Shown piece after piece: positions 35,657 through 44,873 of a DNA stretch of 64,000 nt. Within the stretch, counting starts at the first letter, position 1, and each line of letters opens with the position of its first letter. The position numbers and the translations under genes are program-made. The stretch lies in contig CAVSHN010000011.1 of the NCBI GenBank assembly GCA_963727755.1, positions 215,412-279,411 on the forward strand, given 5' to 3'. The stretch is from DASYAN01 sp963727755 (GTDB lineage Bacteria; Chloroflexota; Ktedonobacteria; Ktedonobacterales; Ktedonobacteraceae). The notes below the pieces were generated by a model, which was not told where the DNA came from, ran no database searches, and was given only the letters and a program-made list of their open reading frames with translations.

Positions 35657-35807
35657 AGTTCCCTCGAATGGTTCCTGGCTATTGATCAAGTTTTGCCACA
35701 AAAGCAAAACCTGATGGCATATGACAACTATCGAACAGGTTCGGTGTGATCGCGGCCCTAGAGCCGCTTCTGGCTATATTGATCAGGCATACAGGTTACA
35801 TTGCGTA

Positions 35808-36146
35808 TCAGATAACATCCTGAACGTAGACATTAACTTCTCGTACTTGCATGCCAGTCATCTTTTCAAGTGCCGAAGCAACTTCTTCCTGGATAGAAGT
35901 TCCAACTTCGACAATGTTACTCCCAGCACTGACGACAATATACAAGTCTGCTGTAACAGTGTTATCTTTAACCGTCAATTTAACTCCTTGCCTAAGTGTT
36001 TCTCTTCCAAGCAGACGGGACCATCGGTCACTGGGTTGGGCGACGCGCACAACTCCTGGAATTTGCAAGACAGTATTAATCACGATAGTTGCAAGGACTT
36101 GTCGGCTGATGCGTACTATGCCGATCGATTGTGATTCTACTGCCAT
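35808..36146 (-). CDS. Asp23/Gls24 family protein
   Basis: 112 residues: GIVRISRQVLATIVINTVLQ, IPGVVRVAQPSD, KDNTVTADLYIVVSAGSNIV and VNVYVQDV match the Asp23/Gls24 envelope-stress family, found near nusB in many Gram-positive-like genomes. Exact function is unresolved; some members bind membrane anchors. 151 bases upstream of nusB, same strand, so probably one transcription unit. Confidence 0.92.
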   Translation of the reverse strand: MAVESQSIGIVRISRQVLATIVINTVLQIPGVVRVAQPSDRWSRLLGRETLRQGVKLTVKDNTVTADLYIVVSAGSNIVEVGTSIQEEVASALEKMTGMQVREVNVYVQDVI

Positions 36147-36574
36147 GAATCATCCTTTCTGGGGACCCAATCCCTAGAGGGATTAGGAGGAAAAGAAAAC
36201 TCTGCTGCTTGACCGATCAACTCTTAAACAGAGTTGAGACCTTATCCCGTTCTCTGAATGGGGAGGAAACCCTGTATTCCTTTCTCTATCGCTGTCTATA
36301 GGCTTTATTTTGGAAGCAAGCTAGATTTCGGTGCTCCTGATTGCAGCCTTACTGCAAAGATAGGCCTTTTTTGGATTAGTGTCAAGTACTCTCTACTTTA
36401 TTACCAGGACTTTTCAGTTATCCCGAAATACATCTTTTTTATTCGGATCGAGATGCTTGCTATGCTCATCTCGTCAATTCTGGAGGTATTTTAATGGTCT
36501 TTGACTTTTTAATCCGACAACCCTGTGTACAATCCTTGGCGGCTTAAATTTTCAAAGATCATGAAACCACCTCT
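36147..36574. other. Intergenic region between Gls24 gene and fabD
   Basis: About 430 bases. Contains a short palindrome AATCCCTAGAGGGATT at 36169-36184 and AACTCTG/CAGAGTT arms about 24 bases apart near 36200-36235. No gene recognised; the Gls24-nusB-acpP promoter should be here. Confidence 0.45.
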
Positions 36575-37597
36575 TTACTCTAATCGTGCTGTATCTCGAA
36601 CCCATGCTGCTGCTGTTTCGACTTCCGCTACATTGCCGATATTGATGATTTTTGCACCGCGAGCAATGCGCTTGATCATGCCTGCTAGGGCGCGGCCAGG
36701 ACCGATTTCAAAAAAGGTTGTGATTCCGATGCTGGTTAAATATTGGATAGTGCGTACCCACTGGACGGGTGTCGCGAGTTGTTGGGCAAGTTCATTGCGT
36801 AAGGCTATGCTCTGGGTCAGTGGTGTGGCTGTGATATTACTAATGATCGGGATGGTAGCATCCTGAATATCTCTATTAGTGATAAAGTGAGCCAATTTGT
36901 CAACTGCTGGAGCCATGATGGGCGAATGAAAAGCACCACTGACGGAAAGAGATATTACGCGTATAGCTCCACGTGCTTTGGCCTGTGTACTGGCTACTTC
37001 CAGTGCACGCACATCGCCAGAGATGACGATTTGCCCAGGAGCGTTGTAGTTAGCAATAACCACTTCGCCCTCGCCTGCTTGTGTCACCGTACCAAGGGTG
37101 GTCTTAGTTAGCTGTGTAGCTTCCTGGCAGATCTCTTGCACTATCTCCTCATCCATGCCGATGATAGCTGCCATTCCTCCTGAGCAAGCCGTTTCGGCCT
37201 CATGCATCAAGCGTCCTCGCTCACGAACCAGCGAGGCGACGTCTTTAAGATTGGCCACTCCGGCGGGAACGAGAGCAGTGACTTCCCCGACACTATGCCC
37301 TGCGGTGTAACCGGGGGCCAGTGGTGACGACCAGGACGAGTCGTGGGGAGAGAGAGATTCTTGGAAGGCGGCAAGATAAGCTAAACTGGCTGCCACGATA
37401 GCTGGTTGAGCATTAATTGTTGATCGCAAGGTATCTTCAGGTCCATGAAAGCAGATTTCACTCAGTGGAAAACCAAGGGTTTCATCAAAGGTTCTAAATA
37501 CACATCTAGCGGCCTCTGATGCTTCGTAAACATCTGCTCCCATCCCTACAACTTGACTACCTTGCCCTGGAAAAAGGAAAGCAATTTGTTTAAGCAT
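36575..37597 (-). CDS. fabD: Malonyl-CoA:ACP transacylase
   Basis: Loads malonyl groups onto ACP. IAFLFPGQGSQVVGMGADVY, INAQPAIVAASLAYLAA, nucleophile GHSVGE (Ser102), and the active-site His in SGAFHSPIMAPAVDKL, with FFEIGPGRALAGMIKRIA near the end. 340 residues, about 30 more than typical because of an insertion before the GHSVG motif. Ten bases after rpmF. Confidence 0.95.
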   Translation of the reverse strand: MLKQIAFLFPGQGSQVVGMGADVYEASEAARCVFRTFDETLGFPLSEICFHGPEDTLRSTINAQPAIVAASLAYLAAFQESLSPHDSSWSSPLAPGYTAGHSVGEVTALVPAGVANLKDVASLVRERGRLMHEAETACSGGMAAIIGMDEEIVQEICQEATQLTKTTLGTVTQAGEGEVVIANYNAPGQIVISGDVRALEVASTQAKARGAIRVISLSVSGAFHSPIMAPAVDKLAHFITNRDIQDATIPIISNITATPLTQSIALRNELAQQLATPVQWVRTIQYLTSIGITTFFEIGPGRALAGMIKRIARGAKIINIGNVAEVETAAAWVRDTARLE

Positions 37598-37607
37598 ATC
37601 CTATCTT

Positions 37608-37799
37608 TTACTTGTTTTTGCTCTTGGGTAGGAATACTTGGCGACCGCAATAGATACCGCAATTAGGACAAGCGTGGTGTGACAGCCTAGGTCGTTTGCA
37701 CTGTGGGCAAGCGACTAATTGTGGTACTTTCAAGCGATGGTGTGCCCGTCGATTTCCCTGGTGGGCACGCGAAACACGTTGCTTTGGTAGTGCTCCCAT
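37608..37799 (-). CDS. rpmF: Large ribosomal subunit protein bL32
   Basis: 63 residues: MGALPKQRVSRAHQGNRRAH, then a four-Cys zinc ribbon (CPQCKRPRLSHHACPNCG) and YCGRQVF. Standard zinc-binding form of bL32. Lies between DUF177 and fabD, the conserved bacterial order. Confidence 0.96.
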   Translation of the reverse strand: MGALPKQRVSRAHQGNRRAHHRLKVPQLVACPQCKRPRLSHHACPNCGIYCGRQVFLPKSKNK

Positions 37800-37859
37800 A
37801 AGTTGTTGACTCCTCTTCTACCAGTCTTATATCCTGAACCTCAAGCAGGTTCTTGCTGG

Positions 37860-38396
37860 TTATGATTGATCGTGGTTTGAGTTTGACAATAAAGTTTTGA
37901 GGACGTTTAATCGTGTATCGACCTCAGGTTTACACTTGCAGGGACCGAGATTGAGGTCATGCCCGCACTGTGGGCATAGTCCTGCACAATCTGGGTTACA
38001 GAGTGTTACCATTGGAGCTGCCAACAGAACACTTTGTCGTAGTGCTTCGGTAAGATCAACCTGATGATGCTCATCGATTGGGAACACATCGTCTTCCTCA
38101 ATAGGTGGGAGTGGTGTCCCAGTCAGTACGTCCACAGTTGGGTAAAAACGCTCTTCAAATGTTACATGCATTGGCTGCTCAATGCGCTTTAGGCAGCGAT
38201 CACACATCTGTTCCAGAGTCAGATCCAGCCAGCCATCCACCAGCAAACCCTGGTTGACGCGGCGCATACGCGCATGGCCGACGAGAGGACTAGTGATCTT
38301 GAGTGTTTCATCAAGCTGAGCGTTGTCTTCTTCTATATCTGATGCAACCGAAGTTCCTACAGGAGACTTCATCAACTGTGCCACATTAAAGATCAT
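37860..38396 (-). CDS. yceD: DUF177 (YceD) protein, 23S rRNA accumulation protein family
   Basis: 178 residues from the ATG at 38396 (MIFNVAQLMKSPVGTSVASD), with AGGGAG eight bases upstream; the frame runs to 38423. Domain marks: EQMCDRCLKRIEQPMHVTFE, FPIDEHHQVDLTEALRQSVL, and the C-terminal zinc-like CNPDCAGLCPQCGHDLNLGP. The family affects 23S rRNA levels and is nearly always upstream of rpmF, as here. Confidence 0.92.
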   Translation of the reverse strand: MIFNVAQLMKSPVGTSVASDIEEDNAQLDETLKITSPLVGHARMRRVNQGLLVDGWLDLTLEQMCDRCLKRIEQPMHVTFEERFYPTVDVLTGTPLPPIEEDDVFPIDEHHQVDLTEALRQSVLLAAPMVTLCNPDCAGLCPQCGHDLNLGPCKCKPEVDTRLNVLKTLLSNSNHDQS

Positions 38397-39038
38397 AGAA
38401 CTACTCCCTTTCTCCTTTGACATTGTTACCCTGCTTAATCAAATGGAAACGTACTTACATATTGATCTCTGCACTTCGACAGCTTGAGCATCTGCTCTGT
38501 TGCTATCCCTTGCGGGAAGCCGTTTTTGTGGAGGAACGGCTAAACCTATCTGCTTTCGCAGTTAATGTTCGCCTCGACAATGTTAGAAAGCGGTTTGTGT
38601 GTTCGCAGCACTGGCTTAACCCTTGTACACCTGTTTAACCACGAACCGTAGAGCATCGGGCTGGCAATGCACCCTATGGTACCTATCTATTCGCTTCTAA
38701 CGTAGCCCCGTCAGTCTCTCGACTGGTGGCTGAGTCTGGTCAGGTGAGCTTGTAGCACCCCTTGCGGAGTGAACTACAAGCCCCTAGCTTTAGCTATGGG
38801 GTTCCTGACGCGCATCAGACGGTCAGAGGAGAGGATAGCACAGATGTAGAGATGCGTCAAGATAGTAGGCACACTTTGGCACACTTGCACCCTTGGCACC
38901 CTTGTACCTTATGGTTGCTTGAGGCCAGCCTCCACACGTGTACGCTCTAGCAAGTCGCTAACGCTAATAGATCGTGTTTTCATCGTTTCCTCCATTTTTG
39001 CATCTTTGACAGCCCTCAACGGTTATTGCGTAAGAATC
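38397..39038. other. Intergenic region carrying an IS605-like end
   Basis: About 640 bases between DUF177 and the DivIVA-like gene. Positions 38749-38801 hold two adjoining hairpins (separate entry). The 73-codon plus-strand frame at 38417 looks non-coding. The rest gives no recognisable feature. Confidence 0.45.
38749..38801 (+). ncRNA. Orphan IS605-like right end / omega-RNA-like double hairpin
   Basis: CTTGTAG (38749-38755) pairs with CTACAAG (38774-38780), directly followed by CCCCTAGCT (38781-38789) pairing with AGCTATGGGG (38792-38801). Tandem hairpins ending in a CCCC/GGGG stem resemble the right end of IS200/IS605 elements where the TnpB guide RNA terminates. No tnpB lies beside it. 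Confidence 0.35.
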
Positions 39039-39686
39039 TTACCGATACTCGGGGCCTGCACCCATAGTATCAGCGGCCAGCGACGAGCGGCGAGGGCGAG
39101 ATGCCGATGGCAGAGGAGGAGGCGTATCCATCACATCTATCTCTTCTATAGATAATACTTCATCAGCGCCATCGTTGTCCGGCACGCCTGGACGGCCATC
39201 CAAACTTTCGAGCCCTTTTTCGATGCTCAGAACAGTGCGCTCGATCTCTGTTTCGATGCTCATCAGATGTTCGCGTAGATTGCGTAGGGTCTCAGTGGTA
39301 TAGTTATCGGCGTCAACCTTGAGTTGTTCACTCTGCTCTTCTGTCCGGCGCATGATCATCTGAGCCTGTTCAGCTGCCAGTCGCAGCATCTCCTGGGAGC
39401 GCTCTTCAGCGGCATGGAGCAGGCCTTCGCGTTGCATGGTCTTTTCTACCTCTTCACGTACACGGGCCTGGATATTTTTTGCATCGGCCTGAGCTTGGGC
39501 GAGGATACGTTCTTTCTCCTGAATGACGCGTCGTGCCTGTTTAACCTCCTCTGGAATGGTGGTACGCATCTGATCGATGATATTTAACATATCGGCCTCT
39601 TTGATGAGCACCCGATTAATCAATGGCATGTGCCAACTACTGGAAACGAGGTTCTCGAGGCGGTCTATAATATACAGGATGTCCAT
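39039..39686 (-). CDS. DivIVA/ATP-synthase-B-like coiled-coil protein
   Basis: About 215 residues from the ATG at 39686 (MDILYIIDRLENLVSSSWHM), nine bases after GGAGGT; an ATG at 39695 adjoins the Shine-Dalgarno too closely. Residues 30-150 form a long coiled coil (EEVKQARRVIQEKERILAQA, EERSQEMLRLAAEQAQMIMR). C-terminus is acidic then Pro/Ser-rich. Proteins of this kind occur between coaD and DUF177 in Chloroflexota and are annotated as ATPase or cell-division-like; there is no ATPase motif here. Confidence 0.75.
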   Translation of the reverse strand: MDILYIIDRLENLVSSSWHMPLINRVLIKEADMLNIIDQMRTTIPEEVKQARRVIQEKERILAQAQADAKNIQARVREEVEKTMQREGLLHAAEERSQEMLRLAAEQAQMIMRRTEEQSEQLKVDADNYTTETLRNLREHLMSIETEIERTVLSIEKGLESLDGRPGVPDNDGADEVLSIEEIDVMDTPPPLPSASRPRRSSLAADTMGAGPEYR

Positions 39687-39876
39687 GTTTTGCATACCTC
39701 CTTCCCCCAATCCCATCTTCCACGTATCTATCCTTCGTTTAGGTTAAACAAGCTATTTATACCTATAATGCGAGTTCAATAGGATAAGCCCATTTTACCA
39801 AACGTGGTTGTGTTATCTATCTTTAGTCCTCCAGTGGTAGTCATCTTTCTATTCTTGGAGACTTCCAACTGTAAGA

Positions 39877-40387
39877 TTAGGCTTTGCCAAATTTCTGGTA
39901 CAAGGCATCTACAACTGTTGCTGGCAACATATCGCTTACATCGCCTCCCAATCGTGCGACCTCTTTAAGGAGTGATGAACTGACAAAAAGTTGCTCAGGC
40001 TGTGTTAACAAACAGATTGTTTCGATCTCTGGTGCTAGCTTATGATTTCATCAGTCCCTGCTGAAACTCTATCTCAAAGTCATTTGGCGAACGCAATCCT
40101 TTGATAATAGCTTCACCGCCAACGGAGCGTACATATTCTATCACCAAGCTAGAGAATGTGTCGATGCGTACATTCGTCAATTCTTCGCTCACAATCACAT
40201 CTTTCCATAGTGCGACTCGCTCACTAGTTGTGAAGAGAAGATTTTTCTCAGGAAAGGCATACACAGCGATAATAAGCGTGTCAAAGAACCTAGCAGCTCG
40301 AACGGGCAATATCTAAATGCCCATTGGTGAGCGGGTCAAAGCTGCCCGGATAGACCGCTATACGCTGATGCTTTGCCTGGTGGTTCA
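39877..40387 (-). CDS. coaD: Phosphopantetheine adenylyltransferase (two frameshifts)
   Basis: Converts phosphopantetheine to dephospho-CoA. ATG at 40387 (MNHQAKHQRIAVYPGSFDPL) with GGAGAAC upstream, followed by the nucleotidyltransferase motif TNGHLDIARSS. A shift near 40300 leads to FFDTLIIAVYAFPEKNLLFT and IIKGLRSPNDFEIEFQQ; a second near 40045 leads to ICLLTQPEQLFVSSSLLKEV and ARLGGDVSDMLPATVVDALY, stop at 39877. Total about 170 residues, normal. Each piece carries conserved family motifs, so the shifts are probably indel errors. Confidence 0.88.
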
Positions 40388-40616
40388 TGAGAAAGTTCTC
40401 CTTCGTTGGATTAGCTAAGAGTACATCGACGAATCTTGAAAAATAAAAGGGTCCTTCGATGTTGAGTGTACCACATCCGTTCCGTTGTGTCACCATCACA
40501 ATTCGATCATAAAAACTTGTGGCTTGAAACCTGAGAGGAATATATGGTAATTATGAACGTATAAATGGCGTGGTTCTCTCTCGGTAGGGAGGGAGTACGT
40601 TAATTTGAGGAGAAAA

Positions 40617-41690
40617 ATGGGTATGGGATCTACTTCCCATCTATTCTGTATAAACTGTGGAGCTGCCAATCCACCACATGCACGTTTCTGCCCGGTGTGT
40701 GGACATGCTTTGGGTTTACAGAACACAGGCAGTGTTTCAGTTATGTTATCTACTGCATCTTCTTGCCCAAAAACGCCTATAGCTGTCACTCCTGCTGATG
40801 ACGCTAAATCATCTGCTGTACTGCTCAAGCAGCGCTATCGTTTGCAAAAAAGAGTTGGCTCGGGCGGTTATGGCGATGTCTATAAGGCGCTCGATAACCA
40901 GTTTGATCGGCTAGTGGCAATCAAAGAGATGAGCCAGAATGGCCTTAGTCCACAGGAGATTGTCGAGGCAAGTGAAGCCTTCAAACGTGAAGCTTTTCTG
41001 CTAGCCGCTTTAACTCATCCAGGTTTACCCAGCATTTATGATTATTTTACGGAGAACGATCGTTGGTATCTAGTAATGAGCTTTATCGAGGGAGAGACAT
41101 TAGAGGATTATTTAGGCAGATCGAAAAATAATCGTCTCATCGTTGATAAAGTGTTATATATCGGTACACAACTTGCTGCGGTCTTGAGCTATCTCCACTT
41201 GCGTAAACCCCCGATTATTTTCCGTGATCTGAAACCTTCTAATGTTATGCGTACATATGATGGGCAGATCTATCTAGTTGATTTTGGCATTGCACGTCAC
41301 TTTAAGCCTGGGCAAGCCAAGGATACTACGGCTCTAGGCTCGCCCGGCTATGCAGCTCCCGAGCAGTATGGTCGATCCCAGACAACGCCGCAGACAGATG
41401 TATATAGCCTAGGTGTGATGTTGCACCAGATGATTAGTGGGTTTGACCCGGCTGATAAGCCTTTTAATCTCCCCCCTCTTAATATTCCTGAATATCCTCA
41501 ACTGCAAATACTGATATCGTGCATGCTTGAGATGGACCCGAGGAAGCGGCCTGCCTGTATGGGCAATATCAAGCGAGAATTGCAGCGTATCTCAACCGGG
41601 CGTTCATCTATCCCCAGGCAGCATAGTCGTCCGACTAAGCAGATCCCTTCTATATTCCCAAACAAGATGAGCGATCGCAAGAGACTCTAG
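40617..41690 (+). CDS. Ser/Thr protein kinase with N-terminal zinc ribbon
   Basis: ATG at 40617 has GAGGAG 7 bases upstream. Residues 11-28 form a double-Cys zinc ribbon (CINCG, CPVCG). Kinase domain: glycine loop GSGGYGDVY (81-89), Lys103 in VAIKEM, FRDLKPSNVM with catalytic Asp204 (Phe replaces His of HRD), DFGIA, APEQYG, DVYSLG. C-terminus ends about 30 residues after the kinase; the following DNA reads SRLYETASRHIIQHS in a neighbouring frame, so the true end may be longer. Cytoplasmic, no membrane segment. Regulatory kinase, substrate unknown. Confidence 0.9.
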   Translation: MGMGSTSHLFCINCGAANPPHARFCPVCGHALGLQNTGSVSVMLSTASSCPKTPIAVTPADDAKSSAVLLKQRYRLQKRVGSGGYGDVYKALDNQFDRLVAIKEMSQNGLSPQEIVEASEAFKREAFLLAALTHPGLPSIYDYFTENDRWYLVMSFIEGETLEDYLGRSKNNRLIVDKVLYIGTQLAAVLSYLHLRKPPIIFRDLKPSNVMRTYDGQIYLVDFGIARHFKPGQAKDTTALGSPGYAAPEQYGRSQTTPQTDVYSLGVMLHQMISGFDPADKPFNLPPLNIPEYPQLQILISCMLEMDPRKRPACMGNIKRELQRISTGRSSIPRQHSRPTKQIPSIFPNKMSDRKRL

Positions 41691-41928
41691 AGGCCTCACG
41701 GCTCTATGAGACTGCATCCCGTCATATCATCCAACATTCTTTAATGTATGCTAGATCATACTATTACTTGATCTATGCCGACAGTAGAATTTTCTTCTAT
41801 ACCTCATCCATTTGAAGATTTTCTGCATTTTCTCCAGATTATTAAGCTATTTTTAATAAAGATGTGATATAGTACGACAACAATGTAGATATATATCAGT
41901 TGTGCTTTCTCTCTATGGAGGTGTGTGT

Positions 41929-42370
41929 ATGGCAGGCAAAGGGGTGCGAGATGACGCCACTGCGGCTGGTATGCCACTATGTTGGTATTTATCTCACTAC
42001 TCGTACTGCGTTTCACCGATCCGTGGACGCCCCTGCCTTTCAAGGTTCCGCTCAACATCCATTTGCGTGGCAAAGATGGTGAAGTGCGTTACTTGCCAAG
42101 CGTTATACAACTAACTTGACAAAGCATCTCCTGAAAGCACGCCTATCTAGTGTGGCAATCGTATGTGAAGCAGAAGAGCGGGCTATAGATATTATCTTGA
42201 CAGCAAACAGTCCTACGCGTGTGTATAGTGGAAAGCAACAACTAGATCCAGTTGTAGAGTATGTATTGAAAAATGCGCCATGTGAGGTACTGGTTCTCAG
42301 TCAAGGGCAGAGAACAGGTATTGCGCAGAGTGTAGGGAGCGTGGAAGAGCATCCCGCAGAGGTAGCATGA
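41929..42370 (+). pseudogene. Relic of an APC-type permease C-terminus with universal-stress-protein domain
   Basis: Different frames contain MLVFISLLVLRFTDPWTPLP and FKVPLNIHLRGKDGEVRYLP (ending 42118), which match the end of an amino-acid permease membrane domain and the loop after it. Overlapping it, 42116-42370 reads SVAIVCEAEERAIDIILTAN and PVVEYVLKNAPCEVLVLSQG, the end of a UspA domain. Permeases with C-terminal Usp domains exist in Chloroflexota. The transporter core is missing, so this is a remnant. Confidence 0.5.
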
Positions 42371-42460
42371 AGCTCTACCTTCGCTGAGCGTGTTTGGGGA
42401 AGTAAGATCCAACGGTGTTATCTTGCGGATGCTTGAATCCCAATTTTATTTAAAATCGAT

Positions 42461-42500
42461 AATAGTGCTTTGATGCTAATAATGTAATCAAAGCGCTATT
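42461..42500 (+). terminator. Hairpin after the permease-USP relic
   Basis: AATAGTGCTTTGAT (42461-42474) pairs with ATCAAAGCGCTATT (42487-42500), one G-T pair; followed by TATTT. Confidence 0.65.
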
Positions 42501-42589
42501 TATTTGCCACGCATTATAAAAATACTACTAATTGTCATACAGATAAGAAAATTCTAAGCTTTTGCTTTTTCGCTTTAGTTTCTGATTAC

Positions 42590-42611
42590 AACTCTATTTG
42601 TAGAGTTTTTT
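42590..42611 (+). terminator. Small rho-independent terminator
   Basis: AACTCTA, loop TTTG, TAGAGTT followed by TTTT: compact hairpin with T-run. Confidence 0.65.
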
Positions 42612-42626
42612 ATAACTAAAAATCTA

Positions 42627-42655
42627 TTGTAATTATCGCTTGAAGAGTATATGCT
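42627..42655 (+). promoter_or_regulatory. Probable promoter of ECF sigma gene
   Basis: -35 TTGTAA at 42627-42632, 17-base spacer, -10 TATGCT at 42650-42655. Expected start of transcription is about 50 bases before the GTG at 42714. Confidence 0.5.
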
Positions 42656-42713
42656 AATACTATAAATGATGGATGCCAGCTATACTATTTACTCATTTGG
42701 AAAGGAGTTGCCT

Positions 42714-43352
42714 GTGCACACTCAGGAACATACACAAACTTTGGTGCCAGATATATCAGATGGAGTCCTAGCCCAGTTAGTCCTTGCTGGTGACCAGGAA
42801 GCGTTTGAAATGCTGGTGCGACGATACAGTACTCCCCTATTCAACTTTATTTGTCGCTTTTTGGGTGACTACGATCTGGCTTGTGATGTGTTACAACAGG
42901 TTTTTCTGCGTTTCTATACTTCTCTGCCCAAGTTGGGGACGGGAGAACCATTTAAATCCTGGCTTTTCCAGGTTGCACGCAATTGTTGTGTTGATGAGCT
43001 AAGACGGAGGCACAGGTATGCCATTCATTTCTCTCAACTTGAGATAGATAATGGAGATGGAGAGCTAACAGGTTTATACGACATTCCTGATCCTGGCCCC
43101 TTGCCAGAAGAGTTGATTGAGCGTCATGACCTACAGAACCTCCTAATGGAGGCAATTCAGTCTCTGCCGCCGAAGTTTCGATCGGTTGTCATTTTGCGTT
43201 ACGTCTCGCAATTGAGTTTCTCTGAGATTGGCAAAGCCCTCTCTATGCCGGAGGCTACGGCAAAAACGTATTTCCATCGTGCCAAAGCGTTGTTACGGAA
43301 AATTCTCTTGACCCATCAGAGGTCCTCTGCGTGCATCTATGAGGATGAATGA
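42714..43352 (+). CDS. ECF-type RNA polymerase sigma factor
   Basis: GTG at 42714 follows AAAGGAG by 6 bases and is preferred to the ATG at 42666, which would lie near the predicted transcription start. Region 2: EAFEMLVRRYSTPLFNFICR, YDLACDVLQQVFLRFYTSLP, SWLFQVARNCCVDELRRR. Region 4: AIQSLPPKFRSVVILRYVSQ, LSFSEIGKALSMPEATAKTY, FHRAKALLRKIL. 212 residues, complete. No anti-sigma gene follows; the downstream flank is the end of a truncated IS605-type element. Confidence 0.9.
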   Translation: MHTQEHTQTLVPDISDGVLAQLVLAGDQEAFEMLVRRYSTPLFNFICRFLGDYDLACDVLQQVFLRFYTSLPKLGTGEPFKSWLFQVARNCCVDELRRRHRYAIHFSQLEIDNGDGELTGLYDIPDPGPLPEELIERHDLQNLLMEAIQSLPPKFRSVVILRYVSQLSFSEIGKALSMPEATAKTYFHRAKALLRKILLTHQRSSACIYEDE

Positions 43353-43377
43353 AGAAGCATCCTTGCTGTGACACTCT

Positions 43378-43399
43378 GCTGGGGTTAAAACCCCGCAGC
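43378..43399 (-). repeat. Right-end palindrome of an IS605-type element
   Basis: GGGGTTAAAACCCC at 43381-43394 within GCTGGGG...CCCCGCAGC. The TnpB stop codon TAA lies inside it, as is common in IS200/IS605 elements. The guide of the TnpB RNA would be the minus-strand sequence just below 43378. Confidence 0.6.
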
Positions 43400-44062
43400 T
43401 TCTGACTCCCCAAGGTAGTCTGTTCCCTGGGCAAGCGTGTCGTAGACACAGCCCAATTGGGACAGGAGTGGCTTGGTGAAATCGCGAGCAGCCCCAGCCA
43501 ACCCTGGGATACTGCTCTGGGCGGTGCCATGCCCGTTGTCGCTCTCATGCCCATCCCAAAGAGCTAGTTGGCTCACAGTTGGAACTTTGGCGTCTTGGAG
43601 AGCAGCAACACCTGAAGATTGCTCTTCCCTCTCTATCGCTAGAGGAGTTTGAGGCTTTTCCTGGAAGATGAGCCCATAGCGGGCGAAGAACTTGTTCCCG
43701 ATCTGCAAACTGGCATTTCTGTCCGCATTATCGTTTCTTGCACATACAGTACACTTGCATAGTGCAGCACCCATCTGATAACCTTCTGGTTTTTCTCCCT
43801 CGTTATAGCGTGCAACTGGAGCACCACATTTCGCACAAGTATGACTTGTATCTCGTGGATTGACTCTGCTCGTGAGTATGCCCACATTGTACGCTTTGTA
43901 CTTGCTATATTTGAATATGCGGCCTTTCATCCAGAAGGCACGTTTGCTATTGCCGCGCTTGCTATACTTGCCTTTCTCAGGCTTAAGGTTACCAAGGTGC
44001 TCGAACACGAGCACGCTTGCACTGTACTGCTGGGCAAACAGGACAATGCGGGCGGAAATCAC
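43385..44062 (-). pseudogene. TnpB (IS605 OrfB) C-terminal half, 5'-truncated
   Basis: 225 codons. ISARIVLFAQQYSASVLVFE then HLGNLKP carries the RuvC-II Glu; HTCAKCG and CKCTVCARNDNADRNASLQI give the zinc finger with four Cys and the final RuvC-III Asp. After that 100 residues form a long tail ending GTDYLGESEAAGF at the palindrome. The RuvC-I half and N-terminus are missing, with no start codon context, so this is an inactive copy, unrelated in subtype to the IS607 TnpB at 8785. Confidence 0.85.
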
Positions 44063-44104
44063 GGGGTAGGTTGGGGGTTGTAACTGGGAATGAAATTCAG
44101 GTGT

Positions 44105-44752
44105 TCATGTCGGGATTGCTAGCCTCCTATTCCTATTCTTGAAGTAGGCAAACGACTGCTGCCAGCCCTGGTTGAGGCGCTGGCGAGCATCTGATCCTCT
44201 GATAGGACTATAGAGCAGTGCAACTACTACACCCAAGACGATTCCCCAGCGAAATGCTCTTTTTGCTCGTTTGCGTCTGAGTTGGCGCTGAATGGATTGT
44301 TCTTGCCATGACAGTTGCATCTCTTTGGCTTCTATTGTCGCCTGTTTTAAGTTGTCTCTGGCTGCGCTCGTGCTTTTACTGAGAGCTTGCGAAGTTTGGG
44401 CTAGTCTGGACCTTACATTGCTCTGGAGCGGGCCTTGTGTCTGCTCCAGCGTTTTTTGTGCCTTATTCAAGTTGTCTTGTGCTCTTTGCATGTTTTTCTG
44501 GAGAATTGGTACTACGATACTAACTGCAAGGGCCAGCCAGGTCAGAGTTTTATTCCAGCCTTGTCTCATGTTCTTCTCTACCTCTGCGTAGGCCAATTGG
44601 ACTGTATCTTTGGCACTAGTGAGGGTATCTTGCGCACTATCCTTGAGATTCTTGGAAGTGGATGGGGCAACCTTGCTTGCTTTGGCCGATATCATTTTTG
44701 TAATTTTGCCTGCCTTATGGTTGCTTGGCTTGACTCTTTCATATAGCTTCAT
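44105..44752 (-). CDS. Hypothetical membrane protein with helical middle
   Basis: 215 residues from the ATG at 44752 (MKLYERVKPSNHKAGKITKM), which has AAGGAG upstream; the frame extends to 44788. A hydrophobic helix (LTWLALAVSIVVPILQ, about residues 72-88), a long amphipathic helix rich in Ala, Gln and Lys (AQDNLNKAQKTLEQTQGPLQ), a basic patch (RRKRAKRAFRW) and a second membrane helix (GIVLGVVVALLYSPI), then YtxH-like SDARQRLNQG. General envelope-type helical protein; function unknown. Confidence 0.65.
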   Translation of the reverse strand: MKLYERVKPSNHKAGKITKMISAKASKVAPSTSKNLKDSAQDTLTSAKDTVQLAYAEVEKNMRQGWNKTLTWLALAVSIVVPILQKNMQRAQDNLNKAQKTLEQTQGPLQSNVRSRLAQTSQALSKSTSAARDNLKQATIEAKEMQLSWQEQSIQRQLRRKRAKRAFRWGIVLGVVVALLYSPIRGSDARQRLNQGWQQSFAYFKNRNRRLAIPT

Positions 44753-44873
44753 GAATGTGTCTCCTTCTGGTGTTGCTAAATCCATCAATGATCATGTAGT
44801 TGATCACTTTGCTTCTGCTATAAGCACGTCTGAGCAATTCAATGAGTTTCAACGAGATGCTCATGAAAGACAT

